64,000 bases of DNA from Glycomyces terrestris (GCF_003933745.1 NZ_RSEB01000004.1:62001-126000), one strand, 5' to 3'; counted from the first letter of the stretch, positions 43,093 to 52,520 are shown. Notes: generated by a model not told the origin, from the sequence alone. Made by a program: numbers and translations.

Positions 43093-45435
43093 ATGACCAC
43101 CGACATCGCCGCCTCCGCCGCGCCCGCCGCGGCGGGGCTGCGGCCCTGGCACGACCACCGGCTCAGCCGGGCCGAGCGCGCCGCGGCCCTCGCGGCCGAG
43201 ATGACGCTCGAGGAGAAGGCCGCGCAGCTCGTCGGCCTCTGGGTCGGCGCCGACGCCTCCGGCGGCGACGTCGCCCCGCACCAGAGCGAGATGGGCAAGG
43301 ACGCCCCGTCCTTCGACGACGTCATCGCCAGCGGGCTCGGCCAGCTCACCCGCCCGTTCGGGACGCGCCCGGTCGCGCCCGAACCGGGCGCGGCCTCGCT
43401 CGCCCGCGCCCAGCGGCAGATCACCGCCGCCAACCGCTTCGGCATCCCGGCGCAGGTCCACGAGGAGTGCCTCGCGGGCTTCGCCGCCTGGGGCGCCACC
43501 GCGTACCCGGTGCCGCTGTCGTGGGGCGCGAGCTTCGACCCCGACCTCGTCCACGAGATGGCCGTGCGCATCGGCCGCTCGATGCGCGCGGTCGGCGTCC
43601 ACCAGGGGCTCGCGCCCGTCCTCGACGTCGTGCGCGACTACCGCTGGGGCCGCGTCGAGGAGTCCATCGGCGAGGACCCGTACCTCGTCGCGACCGTCGG
43701 CGCCTCCTACGTGGCCGGCCTCGAGGACGCCGGGATCGTCGCCACCCTCAAGCACTTCGCCGGGTACTCCGGTTCGCGCGCCGGACGCAACCACGCGCCC
43801 GTCTCCGCCGGGCCCCGCGAACTCGCCGAGATATACCTGCCGCCGTTCGAGACCGCGCTGCGCCACGGGCGCGCCCGCTCGGTCATGAACTCCTACGCCG
43901 AGGTCGACGGCATGCCCGCGGCAGGCGACCGCGGCCTGCTCACCGACCTGCTGCGCGGCACGCTCGGCTTCGAGGGCGTCGTCGTCTCCGACTACTTCTC
44001 GGTCGCGTTCCTGCGCACCCTCCAGCGGGTCGCCGGCACCGACGCCGAGGCCGCCGCCCGCGCCCTGTGGGCCGGCATCGACGTCGAGCTGCCGTCCGTC
44101 GCGGCCTTCGGGGCGCCCCTCATCGAGGCCGTGCGCTCCGGTGAGGTGGACGAGGCGCTCGTCGACCTCGCGCTGCGGCGGGTCCTGGAGCAGAAGATCG
44201 ACCTCGGGCTCATCGAGGCCGACTACGACCCGGCCCCCGCGCTCGACGCCGCCCTCGACGACGCCGAGTCGCAGCGGCTCGCGCTGCGCCTGGCCCGCGA
44301 GGCCGTCGTCCTCGTCGCGAACGACGGCGTCCTGCCGCTCGCCGCGGACGCCCGCGTGGCCGTCGTCGGCCCGCTCGCGGACGACCCGATGGCCATGCTC
44401 GGCTGCTACTCGTTTCCCGCCCACGTCGGCGTCCACCACCCGGAGACCGGCCTCGGCATCGACATCCCCACGGTCCTGGGCGAGCTGTCCGCGCGCCGCA
44501 CCGTCGTCGCCACCGCCCCCGGCTGTGACGTCATGGCCCCGGGCCGGGACGGCTTCGCCGCCGCGGTCGAGGCCGCGTCCGGCGCGGACGCGGTCGTGGT
44601 CGCCCTCGGCGACCGCGCCGGCCTGTTCGGCCGCGGCACCTCCGGCGAGGGCTGCGACGCCCCCGACCTGCGGCTCCCGGGGGAGCAGCAGGCGCTGCTG
44701 GAGGCGCTCCTGGACACCGGCACGCCCGTCGTCCTCGTCCTGCTCACCGGCCGCCCGTACGCGCTCGGCGCGGTGGCCGACCGCTGCGCCGCCGTCGTGC
44801 AGGCGTTCTTCCCCGGCCAGCTCGGCGGGCAGGCGCTCGCCGAAGTCCTCGCTGGCGAGGTGAACCCGAGCGGGCGGCTGCCCGTCGGCATCCCGCGCGA
44901 GCCGGGCGGCCAGCCCGGCACCTACCTCGCGCCGCCGCTCGGCCGCGCGAACGAGGTGTCCAACCTCGACCCGACGCCGCTGTTCCCGTTCGGTCACGGC
45001 CTCTCGTACGCCGCCGCGACCTGGCACCCGGTCGAGGCCGACGAGCGGGACTGGCCCGTCGACGGCACCACCGAGGTCGCGGTCGCGCTGTCGAACGAGA
45101 CCGGGGACCGCGTCGACGACGTCGTCCAGGTCTACCTGCACGACCCGGTCGCGCAGGTGACCCGGCCCGAGCACCGGCTCGTCGCCTACCGGCGCGTCTC
45201 GCTCGCCGCGGGGGAGCGCGCCGAGGTCCGGTTCCGGCTCCACGCCGACCTGGCCTCGTTCATCGGGATCGACGGCGACCGGATCATCGAGCCGGGCGCG
45301 GTGGAACTGCGCGTCGCGCGCTCGAGCGCCGACGTGCACGCCGCGGTGCCCCGGCGCATGACCGGGCCGGTCCGCCGCGTCGGAGCCGACCGGGTCCTCC
45401 TCGCCGAATCGGAAGTGAGAGAGTCGGCGGCATGA
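43093..45435 (+). CDS. glycoside hydrolase family 3 (beta-glucosidase/xylosidase type)
   Basis: Hydrolyses beta-linked sugar from imported oligosaccharides in the cytoplasm (no signal). The 780-aa protein has the (beta/alpha)8 domain with KHFAGYSGSRAGRNHAP and nucleophile D300 in GVVVSDYFSV, the second sandwich domain (LVANDGVLPL ... VVVALGDRAGLFGRGTSGEGCD) and a fibronectin-type C-terminal domain. ATG at 43093 is chosen for AAAGGGA upstream; an ATG at 43036 overlapping the permease stop would add 19 residues. The exact sugar (glucose, xylose, other) cannot be told. Confidence 0.9.
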   Translation: MTTDIAASAAPAAAGLRPWHDHRLSRAERAAALAAEMTLEEKAAQLVGLWVGADASGGDVAPHQSEMGKDAPSFDDVIASGLGQLTRPFGTRPVAPEPGAASLARAQRQITAANRFGIPAQVHEECLAGFAAWGATAYPVPLSWGASFDPDLVHEMAVRIGRSMRAVGVHQGLAPVLDVVRDYRWGRVEESIGEDPYLVATVGASYVAGLEDAGIVATLKHFAGYSGSRAGRNHAPVSAGPRELAEIYLPPFETALRHGRARSVMNSYAEVDGMPAAGDRGLLTDLLRGTLGFEGVVVSDYFSVAFLRTLQRVAGTDAEAAARALWAGIDVELPSVAAFGAPLIEAVRSGEVDEALVDLALRRVLEQKIDLGLIEADYDPAPALDAALDDAESQRLALRLAREAVVLVANDGVLPLAADARVAVVGPLADDPMAMLGCYSFPAHVGVHHPETGLGIDIPTVLGELSARRTVVATAPGCDVMAPGRDGFAAAVEAASGADAVVVALGDRAGLFGRGTSGEGCDAPDLRLPGEQQALLEALLDTGTPVVLVLLTGRPYALGAVADRCAAVVQAFFPGQLGGQALAEVLAGEVNPSGRLPVGIPREPGGQPGTYLAPPLGRANEVSNLDPTPLFPFGHGLSYAAATWHPVEADERDWPVDGTTEVAVALSNETGDRVDDVVQVYLHDPVAQVTRPEHRLVAYRRVSLAAGERAEVRFRLHADLASFIGIDGDRIIEPGAVELRVARSSADVHAAVPRRMTGPVRRVGADRVLLAESEVRESAA

Positions 45436-46124
45436 CCACGCCGCACGCCGACGAGATCGGCCCGGGGGCGCTGTCGCGGCTGACCGCCGCGGTCTACCGC
45501 TTCCTCGTCCTCGGGCTGTTCCTGGCCGCCGCAGGCCTCCCGACGCTGCTGTTCTGGAGCCTGCTGACCCCCGCTCCCGAGAACGCGGTCCTGTTCGTGG
45601 CCGCGCTCCTGCCGGTCGCGCCCGCGCTCTCGGCGGCGCTGTACGCGCAGCGGGCGTGGGCGAAGGAGCCGGACCTGAGCCCGTCCCGCCCGCTCCTGCG
45701 CGGACTGCGGCTGAACCTGCGCGACACGCTCGCCTGGTGGGTCCCGGTCCTGGCGGTGGCGGCGGTTCTGGCCGTGAACGTCGTCTTCGCCGACCTGGTC
45801 GCCGGCGGGCGGCTGCTGCGGCCCGTGTGCGCCGCGCTCATGATCGTGCTCGCGGTCTGGTCGGGCCACCTGCTGGTGGTGACGTCGTTCTTCTCGTTCC
45901 GCTTCCGCGACGTGCTCCGCGTGGCCGCCGCGGAGTTCTTCCTCTCCTGGAAGGCGACGCTCGGCATCCTCGCGGTCCTCATCGTCGCGACGGCGCTCGT
46001 GGTCCTCGCCTCCGAGGTGCTGCTCCTGCTCCTGGCGTGGGCGTTCGCGGCCATGCTGTGGCTCGTCGTCCGCCCCGTCGTCGCCGACGTGACGGCCCGG
46101 TTCACCGCCCAGGACCCGGACTAG
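45432..46124 (+). CDS. DUF624 (YesL-like) membrane protein
   Basis: A 230-aa protein with about five transmembrane segments. The first part (RLTAAVYRFLVLGLFLAAAGLPTLLFW), PVAPALSAALYAQRAW and the SFRFRDVLRVAAAEFFLSWKATL region fit the DUF624/YesL family, often linked to LplBC-type importers but of unknown function. ATG overlaps the GH3 stop. It ends convergently with the CDF gene: the two stop codons overlap. Confidence 0.85.
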   Translation: MTTPHADEIGPGALSRLTAAVYRFLVLGLFLAAAGLPTLLFWSLLTPAPENAVLFVAALLPVAPALSAALYAQRAWAKEPDLSPSRPLLRGLRLNLRDTLAWWVPVLAVAAVLAVNVVFADLVAGGRLLRPVCAALMIVLAVWSGHLLVVTSFFSFRFRDVLRVAAAEFFLSWKATLGILAVLIVATALVVLASEVLLLLLAWAFAAMLWLVVRPVVADVTARFTAQDPD

Positions 46125-47050
46125 GGCCGCTCGCCGGGGGCGGGGCAGCGGCCGGGCTCGTCGCAGCCGGCGTGCACCGCCGGCTCCAGCTGCACGGTCG
46201 CGTGGTCGATGCCGTGGTCGTCGCGCATGAGGTGCTGCGCCCGGTCGAGGACGGCGTGGTCGTCGGCGCCCGGGTCGGTGACCAGGTGCGCGGTGGCGAC
46301 GTTCATCCCCGAGGTGAGCGTCCACAGGTGCACGTCGTGGACGTCGCTGACGCCCTCGATCGCGCCGAGGTCGGCGGTCACGCGGGCCGGGTCGACGCCG
46401 TGCGGGGCGTGCTGGGCGAGGACGGCCAGCACCTGGCGGCCCAGCGGGACGGCGCGGACGACGACGAAGACGCCGATCGCGAGCGCGACGGCGGTGTCCC
46501 ACACCGCGTTCCCGGTGACCGCGACGAGGACGCCCGCCGCGATGACGCCGACCGAGCCGACGGTGTCCGCGAGCACCTCCATGTAGGCGCCCTTGACGTT
46601 CAGGCTCTCGCCGGCCCCGGCCCGCAGGAGCCGCATCGCGGCCAGGTTCACCGCCAGGCCGAGCGCGCCGACCACGAGCATGGGCCCGACCTCGATGCCC
46701 GGCGCCGCGCCGATCCGCCCGATCGCCTCCACGGCGATGTAGACCGACATGCCGAGCATGACCAGGACCGCGAACCCGGAGGCGAAGACCTCGGCCCGGT
46801 AGGAGCCGTAGGTGCGCCGGCCGGTGGTGTCCGGCCGGCTCGCGAGGCGGGTGGCGACCAGCGCGGTCGCGAGGGTGACCACGTCGGCGGCCATGTGGCC
46901 GGCGTCCGACAGGAGCGCGAGCGACCCCGACACCAGCCCGGCGGCCAGCTCGACGGCGAAGAACCCGCCGACGAGCACCAGCGCGGCCCGGAGGCGCCAC
47001 GCGTGGCGTCCGCCCGCGTGCCCGACGGCGTGGTCGTGACCGTGACCCAT
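46121..47050 (-). CDS. cation diffusion facilitator (Zn2+/Co2+-type exporter)
   Basis: A 309-aa CDF exporter with His-rich N-terminus (GHGHDHAVGHAGGRH), six membrane helices, the metal-binding SDAGHMAAD in helix 2, YMEVLADTVGS in helix 5 (Glu instead of the usual His of zinc exporters), and a cytoplasmic C-terminal domain with DVHDVHLWTL. The Glu change may alter metal choice. The ATG at 47050 follows an AT-rich control region with a palindrome. Confidence 0.92.
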   Translation of the reverse strand: MGHGHDHAVGHAGGRHAWRLRAALVLVGGFFAVELAAGLVSGSLALLSDAGHMAADVVTLATALVATRLASRPDTTGRRTYGSYRAEVFASGFAVLVMLGMSVYIAVEAIGRIGAAPGIEVGPMLVVGALGLAVNLAAMRLLRAGAGESLNVKGAYMEVLADTVGSVGVIAAGVLVAVTGNAVWDTAVALAIGVFVVVRAVPLGRQVLAVLAQHAPHGVDPARVTADLGAIEGVSDVHDVHLWTLTSGMNVATAHLVTDPGADDHAVLDRAQHLMRDDHGIDHATVQLEPAVHAGCDEPGRCPAPGERP

Positions 47051-47076
47051 TGCAACCCGCTTTCAAAATCAATAAC

Positions 47077-47096
47077 ACATTGCAATTATTGCATGT
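47077..47096. promoter_or_regulatory. candidate metal-regulator operator upstream of CDF gene
   Basis: TGCAA-TTA-TTGCA (47081-47093) within ACAT...ATGT-like flanks, in a strongly AT-rich run. ArsR/SmtB-type metal sensors use comparable AT-rich palindromes; the regulator gene is not in the window. Confidence 0.55.
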
Positions 47097-47287
47097 ATGG
47101 GCTGAAGCGTACGCGACTCCCGAGAACTCCTCGGACCGGGGCCCCTGAGATACCCCCGGACCCGCCCGCCCATGCCGGAAGCGAGGGCCGCCACGTCGAG
47201 ACCGTCCTCGGCGGGACCGCCCGGACGCGACGGACGGCCACTCCCGGGGACGGTGTTGAATGAGACCCGGATGAGGGAGGTTCGGGT

Positions 47288-49126
47288 ATGAGCGACCGGT
47301 CACCGGTCTTCGAGGTCCGCGCCGGCCGGCAGCGGGTCGCGCGTCCGCGCCCGCAGCTGCTGCGGGAGTCGTTCCTCGACCTCGGCGGGACATGGGGCTT
47401 CGCCCACGACGACGAGGACCGCGGCCTCACCGAGCACTGGTTCGACGGCCGCGCCCTGCCCCGCACGATCACCGTCCCCTACCCGCCCGAGTCACCCGCC
47501 TCCGGGATCGGCGCCACCGGGTTCCACCCCGTCGTCTGGTACCGCCGCGAACTCACCGCCGCCGACCTGGCCGCCGCCGGCCACGCCCCCGGCCGCCGCC
47601 TCCTCGTCCACTTCGGCGCCGTCGACTACCGCGCCCGCGTCTGGATCGACGGCCGCGACGTCGGCGCGCACGAAGGCGGCCACACCCCGTTCACCCTCGA
47701 CCTCACCGACGCGCTGGGGGAGGGGCCGCACGTGCTCGTCGTCCGCGCCGAGGACGACCCCCACGACGCCGCCCAGCCCCGCGGCAAGCAGGACTGGCGC
47801 GAGTCCCCGCACGCGATCTGGTACCACCGCACCACCGGCATCTGGCAGCCCGTGTGGCTGGAGTCCGTGCCGCCCCTGCACCTCGCCCACCTGACGTGGA
47901 CGAGCGACCTCGCCCGCGGCACCGCCACCGCGCACGTCGAGCTCAGCCGCCGCGCCGACGCGCTGGTCCGGGTCCGCATCGACTGCGGCGACACCACGGC
48001 CGAGGCCGCCGTCCACGCCGCCGACACCGAGGTGAGCGTGACCGTGCCGCTCCCGGGCCTCGCGAACGGCCAGGACCACGAGGAGCTGCTGTGGCGCCCC
48101 GGGCAGCCCACCCTCCTCGACGCCTGGGTCAGCCTCGAGACGGACGGCCGCACCGGCGACGCCGCCGCCTCCTACCTCGGCCTGCGCTCCGTGCGCACCG
48201 AAGGCGGCGCGTTCCTGCTCAACGACCGGCCCGTGGTGCTCCGCTCCGTCCTGAGCCAGGGCTACTGGCCGCGCACCCACCTCGCCGCCTCCGAAGCCGA
48301 CCTGCGCCGCGAGGCCGAGCTCATCGCCGAGCTCGGCTTCAACGCCGTGCGCGTGCACCAGAAGATCGAGGACCCGCGCTTCCTCTACCACGCCGACCGG
48401 CTCGGCCTCCTCGTCTGGGGCGAGATGCCCGCCGCCTACCGCTTCTCGCCGACCGCGATGCGCCGCACCGCCGCCGAGTGGACCGAGGCCGTCCGCCGCG
48501 ACGCCGGCCACCCCTCGATCGTCACCTGGGTCCCGCTCAACGAGAGCTGGGGCGTGCAGCACCTCGCCACCCGCCCCGACCAGCGCGCCTTCGCCGAAGC
48601 GCTCTACCGGCTCACCAAGGCCCTCGACCCGACCCGCCCCGTCGTCGCCAACGACGGCTGGGAACTGGGCGACTCCGACCTGTGGACCGTCCACGACTAC
48701 GAGGCCGACGGGGCCGTCCTCGCCGCCCGCTACGACGTCCCCGACGCCGACCTGCGCGCCTACCTGGCCGGCACCGGCCCCGCCGGGCGGCGCCTGCGCC
48801 TGGACGGGACCGCCGACCGCGGCGAACCGGTCCTGCTCACCGAGTTCGGCGGCGTCAAGTGGACGACCGGGCCCGCCGCCGCGGACGCCTGGGGCTACTC
48901 CGAGGCCGGCAGCGCCGAGGACTTCGAGCGCCGCGCCGGCGACATCCTCCGCGCCGTCCAGCGCGCCTGCCTCGGCCACCGCGGCCGCCCCGACGGCCTC
49001 GCCGGCTGGTGCTGGACGCAGCTGACCGACACCCTCCAGGAGACCAACGGCCTCCTCACCGAGGACCGCGAGCCCAAGCTCCCGATCGAGCGCCTCCGCG
49101 CCCTCGTCCTCGGCGAGGATTCCTAA
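47288..49126 (+). CDS. glycoside hydrolase family 2 protein (beta-galactosidase/glucuronidase-like)
   Basis: A 612-aa GH2 enzyme without signal peptide: sugar-binding domain (WYRRELTAADL, HFGAVDYRARVWIDGRDVGAHEGGH), Ig-like domain, TIM barrel. Acid/base is E419 in VPLNESWG and nucleophile E519 in LTEFGGVK. It lacks extra C-terminal domains, which fits the shorter GH2 branch. ATG at 47288 with GGGAGG upstream. It stands alone, not in an importer operon. Substrate unknown. Convergent with the YbaK gene; the stop codons overlap. Confidence 0.87.
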   Translation: MSDRSPVFEVRAGRQRVARPRPQLLRESFLDLGGTWGFAHDDEDRGLTEHWFDGRALPRTITVPYPPESPASGIGATGFHPVVWYRRELTAADLAAAGHAPGRRLLVHFGAVDYRARVWIDGRDVGAHEGGHTPFTLDLTDALGEGPHVLVVRAEDDPHDAAQPRGKQDWRESPHAIWYHRTTGIWQPVWLESVPPLHLAHLTWTSDLARGTATAHVELSRRADALVRVRIDCGDTTAEAAVHAADTEVSVTVPLPGLANGQDHEELLWRPGQPTLLDAWVSLETDGRTGDAAASYLGLRSVRTEGGAFLLNDRPVVLRSVLSQGYWPRTHLAASEADLRREAELIAELGFNAVRVHQKIEDPRFLYHADRLGLLVWGEMPAAYRFSPTAMRRTAAEWTEAVRRDAGHPSIVTWVPLNESWGVQHLATRPDQRAFAEALYRLTKALDPTRPVVANDGWELGDSDLWTVHDYEADGAVLAARYDVPDADLRAYLAGTGPAGRRLRLDGTADRGEPVLLTEFGGVKWTTGPAAADAWGYSEAGSAEDFERRAGDILRAVQRACLGHRGRPDGLAGWCWTQLTDTLQETNGLLTEDREPKLPIERLRALVLGEDS

Positions 49127-49569
49127 GGCTCCAGGTCCACGACGTCGGCGCCGTACGCGCGGATGAGCGCGTCGGCGTCCACCCGGGCCGCGAAGTCCGG
49201 CGAGCCGGAGCCCACGAGGATCTCGCGCCCGCGCAGCCGCGCGTCCGCCAGCACCGGGAACGCCTGCGCCGCACCGAGCGGCGTGATCGTGCCGCGCCGG
49301 TACCCGGTCGCCGCGAACGCCTCCTCGGCCGTCGGCAGCTTCACCTTGTTCACCCCGAGCACCGCCCGCAGCTTCGGCCACGAGAACCGGTCCTCGTACG
49401 GCACCAGCACGAACACGTACCCCTCCCGGTGGCGCAGCACCACCGTCTTCACCCCCAGCGGCCCCCGCGCGAGCGGCACGCCCGTCTCGGGGTCGCGCGG
49501 CACGAACGCCACCGCCAGGCCGCGCGCGGCCGCGTCCTCGGCCGCCCGCTCCGGGGCCGCCGGCGTCAC
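49123..49569 (-). CDS. YbaK/ProX-type aminoacyl-tRNA deacylase family protein
   Basis: A 148-aa protein of the YbaK/EbsC fold. TVVLRHREGYVFVLVPYEDRFSWPKLRAVLGVNKVKLPTAEEAFAATGYRRGTITPLG has the conserved G-x-x-P(F/L)G region of enzymes that clear mischarged tRNA. GTG at 49569 overlaps the stop of the Lrp gene upstream, so the two form an operon. Its role beside an Lrp regulator and tryptophanase suggests amino-acid balance; that is inference. Confidence 0.82.
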   Translation of the reverse strand: MTPAAPERAAEDAAARGLAVAFVPRDPETGVPLARGPLGVKTVVLRHREGYVFVLVPYEDRFSWPKLRAVLGVNKVKLPTAEEAFAATGYRRGTITPLGAAQAFPVLADARLRGREILVGSGSPDFAARVDADALIRAYGADVVDLEP

Positions 49570-50033
49570 CGCCCCGCCCCCTCGACCGCGGCCGCCGCCA
49601 CCGGCGCCCACGGCACCGGCTGCGACAGCACCATGCTGCTGCTCGGCCGCCCGTACCGCGCGAGCCGGTCGATGAACGCCTCGAACTCGGCCATCGACGG
49701 CACCGACGCCACCAGCACCGAGCAGCCGTCGCCGGTGATCCGGAACAGCTGCCGGATCTGCGGCCAGCCCGCCACGTCCGGGTCCCGCAGCAGGCAGCTG
49801 GGCCCGTAGCAGTCCATGACCACCACCGCCCGCACCGGCAGCCCGGCCCGCTCGGGCGCCACGTGCGCGTGGTAGCCGCTGATCACCCCGTCCGACTCCA
49901 ACCGCCGCACCCGCTCCGCCACGGCCGGCGCCGACAGGTGCACCCGCCGCGACAGCTCGTTGAACGACAGCCGCGCGTCCGCCTGCAACTCCTCCAGGAG
50001 CCGCCAGTCCATGCGATCCATACCGGTTTCCAT
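49566..50033 (-). CDS. Lrp/AsnC family transcriptional regulator
   Basis: A 155-aa regulator: DRMDWRLLEELQADARLSFNELSRRVHLSAPAVAERVRRLESDGVISGYHA is the Lrp helix-turn-helix, followed by an ACT-like RAM domain (GDGCSVLVASVPSMAEFEAFIDRLA). ATG at 50033 or 50021 are both possible; neither has a clear ribosome site. Divergent from tryptophanase, so it likely controls that gene in response to tryptophan or another amino acid. Confidence 0.87.
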   Translation of the reverse strand: METGMDRMDWRLLEELQADARLSFNELSRRVHLSAPAVAERVRRLESDGVISGYHAHVAPERAGLPVRAVVVMDCYGPSCLLRDPDVAGWPQIRQLFRITGDGCSVLVASVPSMAEFEAFIDRLARYGRPSSSMVLSQPVPWAPVAAAAVEGAGR

Positions 50034-50094
50034 TCGTAAGCCGCGTTCGCGAAACAGGTGGCGATCGTAACGCGCCGCGCCCGAACCGGCCCGT

Positions 50095-50125
50095 GTCCGT
50101 CCTTCCCGCCGCGACCGGGACGGAC
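50095..50125. promoter_or_regulatory. inverted repeat between lrp and tryptophanase
   Basis: GTCCGTCC and GGACGGAC arms 15 bp apart, ending 1 bp before the GATCAT that precedes tnaA. Possible Lrp site. Confidence 0.4.
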
Positions 50126-50137
50126 GATCATGTGGGC

Positions 50138-51517
50138 ATGGACGAGCCCGCATTCCGCACCATCATCGAACCCTTCCGCATCCACTCCGTCGAGCCGATC
50201 CGGATGACCACCGCCGCCGAGCGCCGCGAACGCCTCGCCGCGGCCGCCTACAACCTCTTCCAGCTCCACGCGGACGACGTCCTCATCGACCTGCTCACCG
50301 ACTCCGGCACCGGCGCGATGAGCCGCGACCAGTGGGCCGCGATCCAGCGCGGCGACGAGTCCTACGCCGGCTCCCCCTCGTACTTCGTCTTCCGCGACGC
50401 CGTGCGCGACCTCTTCGACTTCGCCCACGTCATCCCCGTCCACCAGGGACGCGCCGCCGAGCGCATCCTCTTCACCGTCCTCGGCGGACCCGGGAAGACC
50501 GTCCCCAACAACACCCACTTCGACACCACCCGCGCCAACGTCGAGGCCACCGGCGCCACCGCCGTCGACCTCGTCATCCCCGAAGGCAGGGACCCCGCCT
50601 CCCGCCACCCCTTCAAGGGCAACATGGACCTCGCCGCCCTCGAAGCGCTCCTCGCCGGCGGCGCCGACGTCCCGTGCGTCTTCGTCACCATCACCAACAA
50701 CAGCGGCGGCGGGCAGCCCGTCTCGCTCGAGAACCTCCGCGGCGTGCGCGCCCTCTGCGACCGGTACGGCAAGCCCCTCTTCCTCGACGCCTGCCGCTTC
50801 GCCGAGAACGCCTGGTTCATCCGCGAGCGCGAAGCCGGCCAGGGCGGGCGCGACGTCGTCGACATCGTCCGCGACATCGCCGCGCTCGCCGACGGGATGA
50901 CCATGAGCGCCAAGAAGGACCCGATGGGCAACATCGGCGGCTGGCTCGCCCTCGACGACCCCGCCCTCGCCCAGGAGTGCCGCAACCTCCTCATCCTCAC
51001 CGAGGGCTTCCCCACCTACGGCGGCCTCGCCGGCCGCGACCTCGAAGCGCTCGCCCAGGGCCTCAAGGAGGTCGTCCAGCACGACTACCTCCGCTACCGG
51101 ATCACCTCGACCGCCTACCTCGGCGAGGCCCTCCAGCAGGCCGGCGTCCCCGTCCTCACCCCGATCGGCGGCCACGCCGTCTACATCGACGCCCGCGCGC
51201 TCCTGCCGCACCTCGACCCGCTCCACTACCCCGGCCAGGCCGTCGCCGTCGCCCTCTACGAGCTCGGCGGGGTCCGCAGCTGCGAGATCGGCACCGTCAT
51301 GTTCGGCCGCCGCCCCGACGGCGCCGAGGCGGCCGCCCCGATGGACCTGGTCCGCCTCGCCGTCCCGCGCCGCACCTACACCCAGAGCCACATCGACTAC
51401 GTCATCGAGGTCTGCGGGTGCCTCGCCGAACGCGCCCACCGCCTCCCCGGCTACCGCATCGTGGAGGAGCCGGACGCCCTGCGCCACTTCACCGCCCGGT
51501 TCGAGCCGATCGCCTGA
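50138..51517 (+). CDS. tnaA: tryptophanase (tryptophan indole-lyase)
   Basis: Splits tryptophan to indole, pyruvate and ammonia using PLP. The 459-aa length fits. The PLP lysine lies in MSAKKDPMGNIGG (K259/K260), PLP-phosphate loop in VHQGRAAERI and substrate region in HFDTTRAN. Two positions that separate it from tyrosine phenol-lyase point to tryptophanase: Asp in FDTT (Thr in the lyase) and Ile in RSCEIG (Arg in the lyase). Probably leaderless (GATCAT 6 nt before ATG). No tryptophan permease or TnaC-like leader peptide is seen. Divergent Lrp regulator upstream. Confidence 0.88.
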   Translation: MDEPAFRTIIEPFRIHSVEPIRMTTAAERRERLAAAAYNLFQLHADDVLIDLLTDSGTGAMSRDQWAAIQRGDESYAGSPSYFVFRDAVRDLFDFAHVIPVHQGRAAERILFTVLGGPGKTVPNNTHFDTTRANVEATGATAVDLVIPEGRDPASRHPFKGNMDLAALEALLAGGADVPCVFVTITNNSGGGQPVSLENLRGVRALCDRYGKPLFLDACRFAENAWFIREREAGQGGRDVVDIVRDIAALADGMTMSAKKDPMGNIGGWLALDDPALAQECRNLLILTEGFPTYGGLAGRDLEALAQGLKEVVQHDYLRYRITSTAYLGEALQQAGVPVLTPIGGHAVYIDARALLPHLDPLHYPGQAVAVALYELGGVRSCEIGTVMFGRRPDGAEAAAPMDLVRLAVPRRTYTQSHIDYVIEVCGCLAERAHRLPGYRIVEEPDALRHFTARFEPIA

Positions 51518-51520
51518 CGC

Positions 51521-52471
51521 TCACCCGGCCGCGTCCCGCAGCCGCGCCGCGAAGGCCCGGTACCCGTCCAGGAACCGCTCGGGCGCCTCGATCGTGAAGC
51601 CCGCGTTCACGATCGCGAGCGTCGCGAGCGGCCACTCCCACGACTCCAGGTGCATCGCCACCCGGGTCCGGCCGTCCTCCAGCGCCGTCAGCTCGACGGT
51701 GTCGTGGCGGAACGCGTCCGCGACCGGGCCCTGCGGCGCGTCGACGGTGAACACGACCGGCTCCCGGTTCCGCCTGATCCCGGTCACCAGGTAGTCCATC
51801 GCGTGCGGCGCGGCCCGCGGCTCGAACCGGCTGGTGGACAGGCGGAGCCCGTCGATGCGGTCGGTGCGGAAGACCCGCCAGTCGCCGCGGTCGAGGTCCC
51901 ACGCCAGCAGGTACCAGCGCTGGAGGTGGTGGAGCTGCCGGTGCGGTTCGACCCGCCGCGCCGACGCGGCCCCGTCCGCGCGCCGGTACTCGAACGCCGC
52001 GACCTGCCGGTTCGCGATCGCGTCCGCGAGCTCGCCGAGGTACCCGGCGCTGGTGCTCGGCGCCGGCACGTCCCCGGTGTCCAGGCTCGCGCGCAGCCGC
52101 GCGATCCGGTGCCGCAGCCGCTTGGGCAGGTACTGCTCCACCTTCCCGTAGGCGCGGGTCGCGGCCTCGTCCACCGAGCCCTCGGCCGCGCTGCCGGTCG
52201 CGGCCAGGGCCGCGAGGCCGAGCAGGACCGCGACCGCCTCGTCGTCCTCGAGCATGAGCGGCGGCATCGCGGCCCCCGCGGTGAGCCGGTAGTGGCCGCC
52301 CGGCCCCGGCCGGGTCTCCACGGGGTAGCCGTACTCGCGCAGGCGGTCCACGTCGCGGCGCAGCGTGCGCGGGCTGACGCCGATCCGGGCGGCGAGCTCG
52401 CCGCCGCTGAACGAGCGGCCGGTCTGGAGCGTCGCCAGGAGCGAGAGCATGCGGCGGGTGACATCGGGCAT
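51521..52471 (-). CDS. WYL-domain (YafY-type) transcriptional regulator
   Basis: A 316-aa regulator: N-terminal HTH_11-type helix (LLATLQTGRSFSGGELAARIGVSPRTLRRDVDRLREYGYPVE), then WYL domain with HHLQRWYLLAWDLDRGDWRVFRTDRID and a C-terminal WCX-like part. WYL proteins sense nucleotides or nucleic acid ligands and often control DNA-damage or defence genes. It is divergent from the UvrA-like gene, with 62 bp between, which fits such a role. Confidence 0.87.
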   Translation of the reverse strand: MPDVTRRMLSLLATLQTGRSFSGGELAARIGVSPRTLRRDVDRLREYGYPVETRPGPGGHYRLTAGAAMPPLMLEDDEAVAVLLGLAALAATGSAAEGSVDEAATRAYGKVEQYLPKRLRHRIARLRASLDTGDVPAPSTSAGYLGELADAIANRQVAAFEYRRADGAASARRVEPHRQLHHLQRWYLLAWDLDRGDWRVFRTDRIDGLRLSTSRFEPRAAPHAMDYLVTGIRRNREPVVFTVDAPQGPVADAFRHDTVELTALEDGRTRVAMHLESWEWPLATLAIVNAGFTIEAPERFLDGYRAFAARLRDAAG

Positions 52472-52520
52472 GCCTCCAGTGTGCCCCGAATCGCGGTCAG
52501 GAACCGGCCGCATCTGGGCC

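Noticed and set aside
50138-51517. Tyrosine phenol-lyase as an alternative for the tryptophanase gene
   Set aside because: Although near in interest to the tyrosine operon, Asp in FDTT and Ile in CEIG match tryptophanase and not the lyase.
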